NCBI RefSeq assembly: GCF_036898095.1 | Contig: NC_090765.1 | Coordinates: forward strand, 28,095,749-28,159,748 | DNA from: Palaemon carinicauda | Lineage: Eukaryota; Arthropoda; Malacostraca; Decapoda; Palaemonidae | Reading direction: 5' to 3' | DNA length: 64,000 nt | Shown here: piece after piece, positions 1 through 11,186 of the stretch | How positions within the stretch are numbered: position 1 is the stretch's first letter | Layout: the number at the start of each line of letters is the position of its first letter | The notes under the pieces: generated by a model | Told to the model about the DNA's origin: nothing | What the model saw: the letters and a program-made list of their open reading frames with translations, nothing else | The model's database searches: none | Position numbers and translations under genes: made by a program

Positions 1-184
1 ACGGTTATATGCCGACGGGAAGACCGATGGACCAGAGAGGGAGAGGTCGTTCCCCACGAAGTGGAAGTGTGCTGGCCTTGCGCAAGTGTCGGTGTCGTAT
101 ATGTATCACAAGAACAGCACAAACACTGAAAATAAACTTACCACATTTCTATTCATATACAGGTACAGTATATACATAAACATT
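1..184. other. Unassigned sequence, possibly DIRS-derived
   Basis: No convincing coding frame is visible. The stretch lies where the body of the DIRS element whose end is at 780-1015 would be expected, so it may be degraded gag sequence. I could not align it by eye to the gag regions of the other copies. Confidence 0.2.
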
Positions 185-198
185 AAGAATGTTTTCAT

Positions 199-735
<537 letters not shown>

Positions 736-779
736 TAAATATAATAAAAAGTAAATTAAAAGACAAAAATTAATGGCAG

Positions 780-1015
780 TCCAGAATAAGCGAGGAGGAA
801 GAGCGGAAACAACCGCTCTCCATCCGAGTCAAAAGTAAAGTGAGCTAAATCACAGGTGTGTGAACGGGAGTGGTAGCAAGTTAACCCCCCTATCCCCCGC
901 TAACTAGCGGTGTGGGTAGTTAACCCTCACTAAATCTTAATGGCTCGTCATTTCAGTTCCGCCGAAAGTATAACCCCTAATAAATAGCGTGGTTTTTATT
1001 CCAGTTACAGAACAA
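780..1015 (-). mobile_element. DIRS terminal repeat fragment (5' end of a minus-strand copy)
   Basis: The sequence matches the right terminus of DIRS-6 (56990-57153 plus 59960-59997). It has the same order of landmarks: a 'gtgagct...cacaggtgtgtg' block, a C-rich run, 'ctaactagc', 'taatggctcgtcatttcag', 'cgccgaaagta', 'taaatagc' and the end 'gttacagaacaa'. The body should extend leftwards, but the TA microsatellite begins within 50 bp, so only the terminus survives. Confidence 0.75.
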
Positions 1016-1258
1016 ACTATTCATAAAAGGTCTTCTCAAGCTCAAAGAACATGTCCACCATCTGAGGGTCTGACATCTTCTGACAGGATAAACTCATCTG
1101 AGCAAAGGTTTTGGTAAATAATATGGTATCAACAGTTACTCAATGAGAAGTGTACATCTAGATTCACCAATGAACTCAGTAATGAGTCACTTTCTACCCA
1201 CGTTTTTAAATTGACGTCCAAGGCAGAAATCTTCCAAAGATTCAGTCACACAAATGAC
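1016..1258. other. Apparently non-repetitive flank with possible exon fragments
   Basis: This stretch separates a DIRS end from non-LTR element A. On the minus strand, 1144-1203 and 1017-1101 read as short open stretches. They are separated by a candidate intron of about 100 bp that starts GTAGAAAG and ends TTTGCTCAG. This would fit the last exons of a minus-strand host gene, perhaps the one with the exon at 8441-8906, but the frames are short and unproven. Confidence 0.2.
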
Positions 1259-1493
1259 AGTGGATCATGGAATTGAATTGAATATGGGATTTAGGCATTA
1301 AGCCAAGCACTGGGGCATCAAAGGCCATTCAGCGCTATATAACGAAAATCATTCAATCATATCTGTACACTCACACCATTTAGTATCATTTTAACCTTTA
1401 ATACAAATCGTAACACTTTCATACAATAAAATCTAGATGTGAAATAAATAGGGATTAAAAGGGTAAAATAAATAAATAAATTAATAAAATCAA

Positions 1494-4400
1494 TCATAGC
1501 TCGTAATATAACCCAATACTTTGTATAAATTTTCTCAAGTTCAGGGTATTACAGTTTTCCCCCAGTATATCTCTTAACGGTTTGTCCTGGAGTAAATGTG
1601 TCCTCCTCTGGAGATTAAAAACAGGACAATCGACTAAAATATGTTTAACATCCATTGTCACTTGACAGGTATTACAAAGAGGGGCCTGTCTCCCTTCCCC
1701 ACTCTTCATTAAATAATTGTGCGTTGCATGTGTATGGCCAATACGCAGCCTAGTTAAAATAATGGTATCCCTTCTACTTGTAGAATTACAACATGACCAT
1801 TTATCCACCAATGGGTGGATTTGTTTCAATTTTGTATTGGTGGTCAGTTCAGACCATCGAGCTTGCCACTTATTTTTACAGTAAAGATGAATCTCACTTT
1901 TAAGATCTTTGTAAGGAATACTCAAGGGGGATGGATTACTTAGCCCTGAAGCTTCCTTTGCTGCCTTATCAACTTGTTCATTCCCATCCACCCCAACATG
2001 GGCAGGGACCCAACAGAAGTGAACACTGATACTCTTCCTAGATTGCAGAAGTACTAACCAGTCCTGCACCTCTTGTACTAGATGATGGCCTGGCATAATT
2101 TGTTTTAATGAGAGTAAAACACTATTGGAATCCGTAAAAATTGTATAAAAACTATTTTGGTTGCCATTTTTAAAAATATGTTGGACTGCGAGAATTATTG
2201 CGTACAGCTCAGCAGTAAAAATTGAACAAGAGTATGGGAGTTTCCTTCTAATAACAATATCCCCCATCACAGCTGCACTTCCAACTCCTGCAGCCGATTT
2301 GGAGCCATCTGTAAAAACATGTTTCCCATGATGTTGAGCAGCATGATTTAAAAACTCACTTTTCATTACCCTACTAGGTAAGGTATTTTTCCCTCCTGCC
2401 GTAAAACATACTTTAACAGGTGGATTACACCAAGGAGGAGACTTGGGATATCCTACCTCTGCTATCTGTGCTGTTAACAAGCCTACTTCTCTAGCATCAT
2501 TTTTCAGCTGTACTTCCAAAGGCTTAGGCACTCTAGATCTGTTAGGAGCCCGATCTAAAGGCGCCCTAACATATTTACAGTTAGGATTGTTTCTCACAGC
2601 AAGGGACCTAGCTAAAAACCTCAAACTCAACTCCTCTCTGCGAATGGAAAGGGGAGGTATGCCAGAATCAACATAGAGACTGTCAATGGGAGATGTTCTG
2701 TAAGCACCTGTGCAGATGCGAAGCCCAGCATTGTGAACAATATCAAGTTTTCCAAGTAAAGTCTTTGTAGCTGACCCATATATTTGGCATGCATAGTCTA
2801 ACTTGCTCAGACACAAAGATGTATAAATTCTAAGCAAAGTTGTTCTATCAGCACCCCAATCAAAATGCGATATCACTTTCAGAATGTTCAGTGACTTCTT
2901 AACCCTGATAGATAGGTCATTTATATGGGGACCAAATGTCATTTTCTTGTCGAAAATGACTCCAAGAAACTTGACACTATCCTCATATGGCAAAATACAA
3001 TCATTTAAGAAAAGGGTGGGGATCTCTTCCCTTTTACGAGTACGAGTAAAGCGAATGGCTTTGGTCTTCTGAGGAGAAAACATGAATCCGCGAGAATTTG
3101 CCCATGCGGAAGCAGCATTTATTGCAATTTGAAGATTTTGGCATGCTTGTAGTGCAGATGATCCACTACAATAAATTGCAAAGTCATCGACAAATAGTGA
3201 TCCTTGTATGCCAGGAGGTATGTGACTAATGAGACTATTAATAGCAACAGCAAACAAGGTCACACTCAATACGCTGCCTTGGGGGACACCTTCTTCTTGC
3301 ATGTAGGATGAAGATAGTTCTGACCCTACTCTCACTTTAATGGAGCGGTTTGATAAAAATTCTTCAATAAAAGAGAACATATGTCCTCCTATACCCCACG
3401 AGGCCAATTGCTTTAAAATACCACCCCTCCAGGTGGTGTCATATGCCTTTTCAAGGTCAAAAAAGACACCCACCACCTGGTTTTGGTTAGAAAAAGCATT
3501 TGAAATTTCCCTTGATAACATCAGCAAAGGGTCTAGAGTACTTCGGTTCTTCCTAAAACCAAACTGTCTGTTAGATAGAAGATTTTTTGATTCTAGATAC
3601 CACACAAGTCTATTGTTGATCATTCTCTCAAATAGTTTGCATATGCAACTGGTCAAGGATATGGGCCTATAACTAGATGGCAGTTCTGGGTCTTTACCAG
3701 ACTTGTGGCCTGGAATTACAATTGAAGTATGCCAGGAATCAGGAGATGTATGGGAAGCCCATAGACCATTAAAGGTTTCTAATAAAAATTCCTTGGTATC
3801 CACTGGAAGATGTGATATCATTTCATACCGGATGCCATCCTCACCTGGGGCAGTTAAAGAAGAGCTGGAGATAGCATTTTGCATCTCCTCCATACTAAAA
3901 GGCAGGTTAAAAGCTTCAGTATTTGAAGAAGCAGGAGGAACAACAGATGTTGATGCTCTAATTTGTTGAAATGCTGGGGAATAGTTGTCAGCACTTGATA
4001 CATGAGCAAAGTGCTTAGCAAGAACCTCTGCTACATCTTTGGGGTCAGATATATATCTATTATTTTCCCTTAATATTGGTAGAGGCTTAGGGACGAATTT
4101 ACCGTGAAGTTTTCTAATCTTGTCCCATATTTCCTTTGAAGGAGTTTTGGTATTAATATTAGATATATATTTCTTCCAAGATGCTCTCTTTGCTTTTTTA
4201 AAAATTCTTTTTTGTTTGGCACAGGCTCTGAGATATGCTATTCTATCTGCTAAATAGTTTGTCCTCAAGTATCTTCTGAAGCAAGTTCGGGTCACTTTTC
4301 TTGCGTTGGCACATTCTTTACTCCACCAAGGAACTACAGAGCGATGAAGTAAACCGCATGTTTTAGGTATAAACTTGCTAGCATTATCATCAATAATATT

Positions 4401-5217
4401 TTCAAGATGTTGATAGGCATGCACTGGAGATGTAAATTCATCATATTCTTTATCAGTGTGTGAACAGTTTTCATAAGCTGCCCAGTCTGCCTCATCTATC
4501 TTCCATTTTGGTGGACACTGAGAAGGAAGATTATGGACATAATTTAACATTATTGGCCAATGGTCACTGCCATGTAGGTGTTCATTTACTGACCAAAGGT
4601 AGTCCAATCGAATGGATGAGGAACAGATTGACAAATCAATGGCTGATGTAGAGTTGTGGAATACATCATACCTAGTTGGAGAACCATCATTCATTAGTAT
4701 TACATCATTGTTGTCGATTAATTCTTCAACAAGATTACCCCATCTATCGCACACATTTCCACCCCATAAAGTATGCTTTGCATTAAAATCACCCATTAAA
4801 ATAAAAGGGGCAGGAAGCTGATTGATCAAGTCTTGGAGGTCAGAAAGTCTAAGCCTTCTTGGATTACCAGCATGATCTAAGAGGAAAAGTTCTAAGGATG
4901 GTTCAATATATAGCGAGCATAAAGTAATTTTTTTTCCCGATATGAGTTCTAACTGCACATGCCTGTAGTGGTGTATTGAGTGGGATTGTTTCAAATTTTA
5001 CAGATTTGTGAATAATAAAACCTGTACCACCTTGAGCTCTTGCAGCTTGCAAAGGAGGGGATCTACAAAGATGATAATTGAGTCCAGGATTAAATGGTTT
5101 GTCACCGATCTTGGTTTCCTGTAGGCAAATTACCTTCGTGTCTGAGTCCCTGGTTAAAGTTTTTATTTGCTCAATGCTAGTACTTAGACCTCTGCAATTC
5201 CACTGGATGATAGACAT
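1494..5217 (-). pseudogene. Element A ORF2: endonuclease-RT-RNase H, one frameshift
   Basis: This replicase would nick target DNA and copy the element RNA by target-primed reverse transcription. The amino-terminal part (5217 down to about 4930) starts MSIIQWNCRGL and contains ICLQETK; the later GDFNAKHTLWG and SDHWPI also mark an APE-type endonuclease. The RT has FFDLEKAYD, GVPQGSVLS and the catalytic FVDD. RNase H follows, with TDGS, TAELYAI, TDSNS and GNEQVDKAA supplying the acidic residues. A carboxy-terminal C-x2-C...H...C cluster (CNTC...HILVDC) follows. A run of eight A on the coding strand (4928-4935) is one base too long compared with the frame on either side, so reading stops about 10 codons later. 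This could be a real mutation or a homopolymer sequencing error. The ATG overlaps the ORF1 stop. Confidence 0.92.
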
Positions 5218-7076
5218 TATCTTTTGTTATTATTTTTCTTTGTCTCATTTGTCTTTTGGGACTTTTCAGATGAAGCCATGTAAGGCCTGGAGATGGAAGG
5301 CTTTACTAGGCCACTACTCTTCTTTTCTTTCTTTCTAGAATCTTTATAAGAGTCAACCTTAGGATCATGAGCAGTAGGGCACTTACCTGACTTAGATGAA
5401 GGTAAGGATGATGGGGACCTTTTCCTCTTTGGAAGATCTTGTTTTCCAATCTCCATCAAATCAGGTAGAGATTCTGCCTGAGACAATACATTTAAGGTGG
5501 TGGAAGCCACATTGGCTTCCTTGGAGGATTGTGCTAGAACTTCTACAGTTCGAGCACTTAACCCAGAAGGCTGGGCTACTACCTCTAGGGGAGATGCTCC
5601 TATCGGTGACAATACTTTTGGTGTGTTGGACACCATATTGACCTCTTTGGAGGTTTGTGCTCTGGCTTTTATAGCCTGAGCACTTGACCCAGATGGCTGG
5701 GCTACTACCACTAAGGGAGATGCACCTGACGGGCCAGGTGCTGCCACTGGTCCCCCTGTGGTAGTAAGGGGTAGTGGATTATAATCTTTTGTTGGCATCT
5801 TAACCGCGCGAGCAAAATTAAGTTGCCGATTGAGTAAATGCTTTGCATAACCTACACTTATATGTTCAGCATTTGCTTTCAAGATTGCAGCTTCTTCATT
5901 CTTGTATTCTCTACATCTTTTATCATTTGGTTTATGATTATCTTTACAGTTTTCACAGGTTGTATCTCTGTTGCATTGGCCATGTTCTAACAAAGAACAG
6001 TTAATACAGATCTTCGTATTATTGCAGTACCGGGAAGGGTGACCGTACTTGAAACAATTAAAGCATTGTAAAGGCCTAGGTTTATATTCTCGAACACGTA
6101 CTCTTTCATTCTCAATAATTATATGATCTGGTATAACAGGGGTTTCAAATGTTAAAACTACCATGCTTGTTTGAGGGATCTTACTTACTTTCCAAACATT
6201 AGCAGGGCACATGTCCAGAATTTCTGGTTCTGAGAATTCATATAGATCTTTATCAAAAACTACTCCTTTACCATAGCTGAAGCTCATATGTGGTTTAATA
6301 TCCTTAATAGGATCAATTTCTGCAATCTTCATGCCACAAAGCATGTGAGCTTGAGTATCTGATTTTGCATTAATCAAAACAGATTGCTTACCGTATCTAC
6401 TAATATCCTTACTTTTAATTAATCCAACTTTTTTTTGTATAAATTTACTAATCTTATAATAGTTATAATTATCTATCTTTCCAGATGCAATTATCCATGT
6501 TGGGGGCTTGGGGGTTCTTACTTCTGGAAGTCTATGCTCTATTTCTTTTTCCATCCATTCTTCTGGTTTATATACCTCTAGGTGTCTTGGTGCTTTATCA
6601 CATAAAGCCCCAGAAATCAAACAATTGTCAATTTTTATGCTCTCTAAATTTTTATTTGCTTCTAAAGCAATCTCAAAACTTGAAAATGATACCCAAGCTT
6701 CCCAAAAGCCTTTACTACCATTAAGCTCCATTAAAATTTCTTTGATTGCTCCAAATCTACAGAAGGCTTCATGAATTATGTCATAGCTACAACCAATTGG
6801 TATGTTTTTTAAGTGGAGAATTTTCAGATTTTTTGTTGGATCTGGTAATGAGCCAGAACCAGAGAGTAAAGTATTACGGTTATTACAAGCATCATTTTCC
6901 ACCAGTGTCGATAAATTGTCTTTAACAACACTGGTCAGAGAAGTATTGTTGGAGGAATCCTTTTTATTGCCGAGGTTGTCAACAGAGCTTTCCCTATTTA
7001 AACAAGCAGAAGTCGTCAACGGTGTCTGGGGTTCGCCATTTGATCCAGGGGTACGGGGAATATTAAGTTTACTCAT
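5217..7076 (-). CDS. Element A ORF1: gag-like RNA-binding protein
   Basis: The 619-residue product should coat element RNA in the retrotransposition particle. Around residues 80-160 there is an RRM-like region (NLKILHLKNIPIG, then EAWVSFSSF). Near residues 345-400 come zinc knuckles: CFNCFKYGHPSRYC fits C-x2-C-x4-H-x4-C, followed by CINC...H..C and CENCKDNHKPNDKRC. The carboxy terminus is Ser/Pro/Lys-rich and low in complexity. The frame is open throughout. Its stop codon TAA shares its last A with the ATG of ORF2 (TAATG), which suggests coupled termination and reinitiation. The assignment as gag-like ORF1 is secure; function is inferred from the family. Confidence 0.92.
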   Translation of the reverse strand: MSKLNIPRTPGSNGEPQTPLTTSACLNRESSVDNLGNKKDSSNNTSLTSVVKDNLSTLVENDACNNRNTLLSGSGSLPDPTKNLKILHLKNIPIGCSYDIIHEAFCRFGAIKEILMELNGSKGFWEAWVSFSSFEIALEANKNLESIKIDNCLISGALCDKAPRHLEVYKPEEWMEKEIEHRLPEVRTPKPPTWIIASGKIDNYNYYKISKFIQKKVGLIKSKDISRYGKQSVLINAKSDTQAHMLCGMKIAEIDPIKDIKPHMSFSYGKGVVFDKDLYEFSEPEILDMCPANVWKVSKIPQTSMVVLTFETPVIPDHIIIENERVRVREYKPRPLQCFNCFKYGHPSRYCNNTKICINCSLLEHGQCNRDTTCENCKDNHKPNDKRCREYKNEEAAILKANAEHISVGYAKHLLNRQLNFARAVKMPTKDYNPLPLTTTGGPVAAPGPSGASPLVVVAQPSGSSAQAIKARAQTSKEVNMVSNTPKVLSPIGASPLEVVAQPSGLSARTVEVLAQSSKEANVASTTLNVLSQAESLPDLMEIGKQDLPKRKRSPSSLPSSKSGKCPTAHDPKVDSYKDSRKKEKKSSGLVKPSISRPYMASSEKSQKTNETKKNNNKR

Positions 7077-7708
7077 TAATTATTTTTTCAGGGGGAGGGA
7101 AGGGGTCATAATAACAATGAAAAAAAAACAATGGAAAAAAATATAGTTTAAGGGAGAGAAAAAATTAAGACTGTCTGAAATTCCAAAGAAGACACCGTTA
7201 GCCTTTCCTGGAATTAATTTCTCCACCAATGACACCTGTGAAAGCTGCTTACCAAATGTCCACTCCCTACCCTACCACAAAGGGATGGTACCACTATGAT
7301 TAGAGTGGCTCAAGTGTATGCCAAACCCGCTTGATGGGACTGAGAGCATTTCAAGAATACAATCATCCCCACTCTAATCATAGTGGCAGGCAAACCGGAC
7401 AGAATGCCGAGAGTCCTATCTCTATAAAATCGCCAACCCCTGGAATCCGAAGGCCAAATTTCCTAAGAGATAGTTCCGCGTGCCAGTATGGGAATACTGA
7501 CACTCCTAGGTGTCCAAACATTTTCGGGCAGTTGGCAAGACCACCACAGCTCCCACAATTGATTTTGAAATAAAAACCGATCATGGATACAATGTCCCCT
7601 CTAAAAAACCTGGACAGTGAAATGGGTAAAAGAGTTTTGACAGCAAGGTTGGAGACAGCTGATAATTATGAAGGAGGAATAAGCAATAAGAGGTAATAGA
7701 AAAAGAAT

Positions 7709-7848
7709 GAGAGAAATTTAGAGTCAAACTGAGGAAAAGAAATTCCCCAGTTCGAGAGCCCTCTTGCCCGTCACAAGCCTTCAGCACGGGAATGATATGC
7801 CGTGCTGAAGCCCAATGACTTCATCAAGGCATTCTCTCGTTAAGAGGG
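7709..7848 (-). ncRNA. Candidate HDV-like ribozyme at the 5' end of element A
   Basis: Starting at the first base of the element, CCCTCTT (7848-7842) pairs with AAGAGGG (7765-7759) as P1. GAGAGAA (7838-7832) pairs with TTCTCTC (7715-7709) as P2. GCC (7830-7828) pairs with GGC (7768-7766), directly before the second P1 strand, as P3. AACTGGGGA (7752-7744) pairs with TCCTCAGTT (7735-7727) as P4. The linker between P4 and P2 contains CTAAA, like the C-N-A-A catalytic strand of HDV ribozymes. The P3 loop is unusually long and holds a perfect 10-bp hairpin. No P1.1 pairing could be identified, and position +1 is C, not G. Confidence 0.5.
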
Positions 7849-7861
7849 AGTGGATCATGGA

Positions 7862-8440
7862 GTCAGCTATATATACCAAAGATTAGGCAACACTACCCAT
7901 CAGAAGTAAATACAATCCAGGAAGAGAATATTGTCTAATCAGACTAACACTGCTTAGGTTCTTGCCCGATCCCCCCAAGACCATGAGTTTATTTGGTGTC
8001 AGGGAAGAGTATGGGGAATATGAGATATGAAGGACACAGGAGATAAAAGGAATCAGATATGAATGTGAAATAAATGAACACAAAAACATTCACTTCAACA
8101 AAAGTGGAATAGTAAGTGGGTGTGTGCAATACAGGGCTCTAACACTAATTAGGAAAAATCCCCCAACCTTAGCAAATGCAAGACCCACTTCAGATAAAAG
8201 TTTTAGGCTGGGTATAGCAATGGCTTGTTTCTTGTATAAATAAATAAAATGCATTAGGATTATTACAGGATTAACCAGAAAATGAACAAGAATTTGAGGT
8301 ATTTTTCATAGTTGAATGGAATGCATGCTTGAAAGATTTCATCTCACAAATCCTAAATAAAAGTCACGGGTGAGAAAACTTTCTTCACTGTATATATAAA
8401 AATGTCAGCAATTTTTTACAAAATACAAATGAAAACATAC
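7862..8440. other. Non-coding or intronic DNA, nothing recognised
   Basis: AT-rich sequence without a convincing frame or repeat. If the exon at 8441-8906 is real, this would be intron downstream of it on the minus strand. Confidence 0.4.
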
Positions 8441-8906
8441 CTTTTAAAAATGTCCCATAAGTTTCGTTTACTATGATTTGATGTTGATGACATATTTAAC
8501 ACATGATGACTGGGGCAAATTGTACTAAAATTCCTAAGGCACAGAACAGAAGAAAAAGCACTAGTTGTGGAAAGTCTCTCTTGTTTATTAACATAACCAA
8601 TGTTGCAATGGCATCCTCTTCTTAGCAAGTTCTCCTTGGAACTCAAAATAGCAGATAACTGTACATTGTCCCTTAAACAATCTGTTTTTTCTTCATCTTT
8701 ACCAGCCAAAGGAAACTTGCATTTATCAAAGCCATGCTCAAAGAGTTCATTCCTAGAACAGTAGGCAATATATTTTTCTCTTGGCCATAATGATACACAC
8801 GCTAATCTTTGGGGATTCAGTTGTTCAAGATGTTGAGTGGTTGAAGAAACTGCAGAGAGGGTTATTCTCTTCAAAGCTTGATGCATTGTACATCAGTGGT
8901 ACTAAG
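8441..8906 (-). CDS. Putative host-gene exon, product unknown
   Basis: A 466-bp minus-strand segment is bounded by good splice signals. Upstream is an acceptor with a strong pyrimidine tract (CTTACTTTTTTTTCAG, ending at 8907); downstream is a donor, AAAAG/GTATGT, at 8441/8440. From an ATG at 8886 the frame stays open for 148 codons and leaves in phase 2. The first 20 residues (MHQALKRITLSAV...) contain two basic residues and no acidic ones, as mitochondrial presequences do. The rest includes several Cys residues and matches no family I recognise. Codon content is not repeat-like. It could also be a chance open frame, as no other exon is firmly linked to it. Confidence 0.35.
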
Positions 8907-9363
8907 CTGAAAAAAAAGTAAGGATTAAAAATATTCACCATTAAGGTTTCTCAAAACATCAGCCAAGCACATGCTTAAAAGTAAAAAAAGTTTTTTTCTA
9001 TGAATCATTGATTTTTTTCTAAAAATTATTCACCTACAACATAAAATAATAGCTTTAAACATTAATTTTTCTTAATGAATTTCTACATTACCTATTAAAA
9101 CAAAAGGCTGCTGCCAGATTTCCAAAAAAAAACAAGATTATGGACAAAAATAATTTACAAAATAAAAATTTTCAGCTACGATGAAAGAGGATTGTTCTAG
9201 AAGGCAATTACCAATCAGATTTAAATTCACAGATGTGCAAGGCATATAAGAAGTTTAAGCTTGGAAGGAGATACATTGGTACTACAGTATGTAACAAAAC
9301 CGCTGCTCATTGATGAAACTAAGCACTGTGTACGACATAGACTCAGGAACAAAGTAAGGAAAC
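8907..9363. other. AT-rich non-coding DNA
   Basis: No coding frame or repeat is recognised apart from short A/T runs. On the minus strand this is the candidate intron upstream of the 8441-8906 exon. It ends with AAC immediately before the DIRS-1 terminus. Confidence 0.4.
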
Positions 9364-9709
9364 ATGACAAATTTGGAAGTAATTTGTATTTTTCCTAACA
9401 ATACAAACCTTAGCTATTTAATAGGGGTATTACTTTCAGCGTAGCTTAAATAAGGAGCCATTAAAATTCAACGAGGGTTAACTACCCATACCGCTAGTTA
9501 GTGGGGGTAGGGGAGGGTAGCTTGCTACTGCCCCCCTCACACACACACACGTGATTGAGCTCACTTTGCTTGGAGGTAGGACTTCAAGGAAGATAGGGCT
9601 GGCGGGTAAGTTTGTTTAAATAGCTAAGGTTTGTATAGTTAGAAAAAATACAAATTATCTACAAATTTGTCATTTGTTCCGTGACTGGAATATAAACCAC
9701 GCTATTTAA
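9364..9709 (-). repeat. DIRS-1 3' terminal repeat and internal complementary region
   Basis: The outer 55 bases (9364-9420) reappear inverted at about 9616-9673. That segment is followed directly by the complement of the opposite element end (ttgttccgtgac...ccacgctattta, to 9709). This arrangement, a copy of the joined ends placed just inside the 3' repeat, is the internal complementary region of DIRS elements, used in the accepted model as the template for closing circular DNA. The central palindrome seen in other copies is degenerate here (agggtagcttgctactgccc). Confidence 0.75.
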
Positions 9710-10133
9710 TAGGGGTGACGCACCCATTAGGTAGGGTGGACGTCCCAGCCAATCTGGCTTTTGGCTTTACCCTGGGGCTCCTTATCTGAGTAAGTCAGTA
9801 CTCAACAATAAGGAGTCCCTGTACCTCGCTAAAACCTTGCTACACAAGGTCCGCAGCCTACATAAGCTGCGTGTTGAGGTATATAGAAGCGTGACTGTCC
9901 AGGTAAAGTTATTCCGAGTTCTTTAGTTCTTTAGCAGGAAAAACTGTGTAACTAGGACTTTCCCAATACCACCTTGTCAGGGTATGGGGACGCAACAGTA
10001 TTAGTCTTAATACTAGGTACACAAGGGAGCATGGTTTACCTTCAGGGGTTTGAGGTCAGCTGTGTAGAGAACCCAGGATGCTGCTTTCCCCAAGAGAGGG
10101 GAGGATGAAGAAAAGATATCCAGTCAAACCTCT

Positions 10134-11170
10134 TCATTCACGCAGACTAAAACCAGGTAACAATACCCTCAACCTTCTGCTACTTGTCAAATATGGAGCT
10201 TGAAGCTCTAAACCAGCTGTTGTGCAGCCACCACAGGACTGATAGATAACGTATCGAGTCTCCTGTGGGTCACGTCTTGCAGGTAATGGAATATGAATGT
10301 GGTCTGACGATTCCACACCCCAGCTTGAAGAACCTGCGTCACTGAGAAGTTTCTCTTGAATGCCAGGGACATAGCTACGCCCCAGACATAATGAGCTCTG
10401 GGGCGACGTGAAGGAGGAGGGTCTGGATTCAGTGCATGGCCTATGACCTTGCTAATCCATGCTGAGATGGTGTTCTTGGTGCCCCTCCTCTTGGTCCTTC
10501 CTGTGCTGACAAATAGTGCAGGCACACGGGACGGGCTGCAGCTGTTCTTTTAAGATACAGCCTCAAACTCCTCACTGGGCATAGTAAGAGATGGTTTAAG
10601 TCATCTGTTACAGAACGGAGACTAGAAATCCGGAAGGAGTTGAATCGTGGATCCCAGGTTCTGAGTCTTGGCAATAAACTCAGGGACGGAGCTGAACGTT
10701 ACCTCTCCCCATCCCCTTGAATGGGCGATGTCGTATGAGAGGCCATTAAGTTCACCGACTCATTTGGCCGAAGCCAAGGCTCGCATGAACACCGTCTTCC
10801 AAGTCAGGTGGCAATCCGTTGCCTGGCGTAATGGTTCATAGGGAGGTCTCTTAAGAGACCTGAGAGCTCGAACCACGTTCCATGGAGGAGGTCTGACTTC
10901 TGACTGAGGACAGGTAAGTTCAAAACTCCGTATGAGTAAGGAAAGTTCTAGCGATGAAGAAATGTCCATTCATTTCAGTATAAAAGCGAGGCCTAAGGCT
11001 GAGCGTTAACCTTTTACTGCCGAGACTGACGGGCGCATTTCTTCACGCAAATACCAAAGGAACTTCGCTATTGCTGGAATAGTGGCATCGAGAGGAGAGA
11101 TACCCCTTCCACAACACCAACCACAGTAGAATTTCCACTTTGCCTGGTAGACTGCTGCAGAAGACTTACG
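10134..11170 (-). pseudogene. DIRS-1 tyrosine recombinase, degraded
   Basis: Integration in DIRS elements is catalysed by a tyrosine recombinase. Recognisable pieces in order are the core-binding region (GRGISPLDATIPAIAKFLWYLREEM, about 11115-11045), LLIRSFELTCPQSEVRP (about 10930) and the catalytic part FVSTGRTKRR...ISAWI (about 10510-10450). The HxxR box reads H-Y-V-W, so its arginine is lost. The likely nucleophile is kept in FIFHYLQDVTHR. At least three frame changes separate the pieces. Confidence 0.75.
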
Positions 11171-11186
11171 CAGGTATCCAGACATC

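Larger units (their letters stand above)
1272..7848 (-). mobile_element. Non-LTR retrotransposon A, full length, I-superfamily-like
   Basis: A 6.6-kb element is flanked by a 13-bp direct repeat, agtggatcatgga, at 1259-1271 and 7849-7861. On the minus strand the order is a 0.77-kb 5' UTR with a ribozyme-like fold, ORF1, ORF2 (endonuclease, RT, RNase H), and a short 3' UTR ending in a CAATT-type tail instead of poly(A). RNase H in ORF2 with CCHC knuckles in ORF1 is typical of the I superfamily; the exact clade is not settled. One extra base in an A-run breaks ORF2. It is related to element B but clearly diverged from it. Confidence 0.93.
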
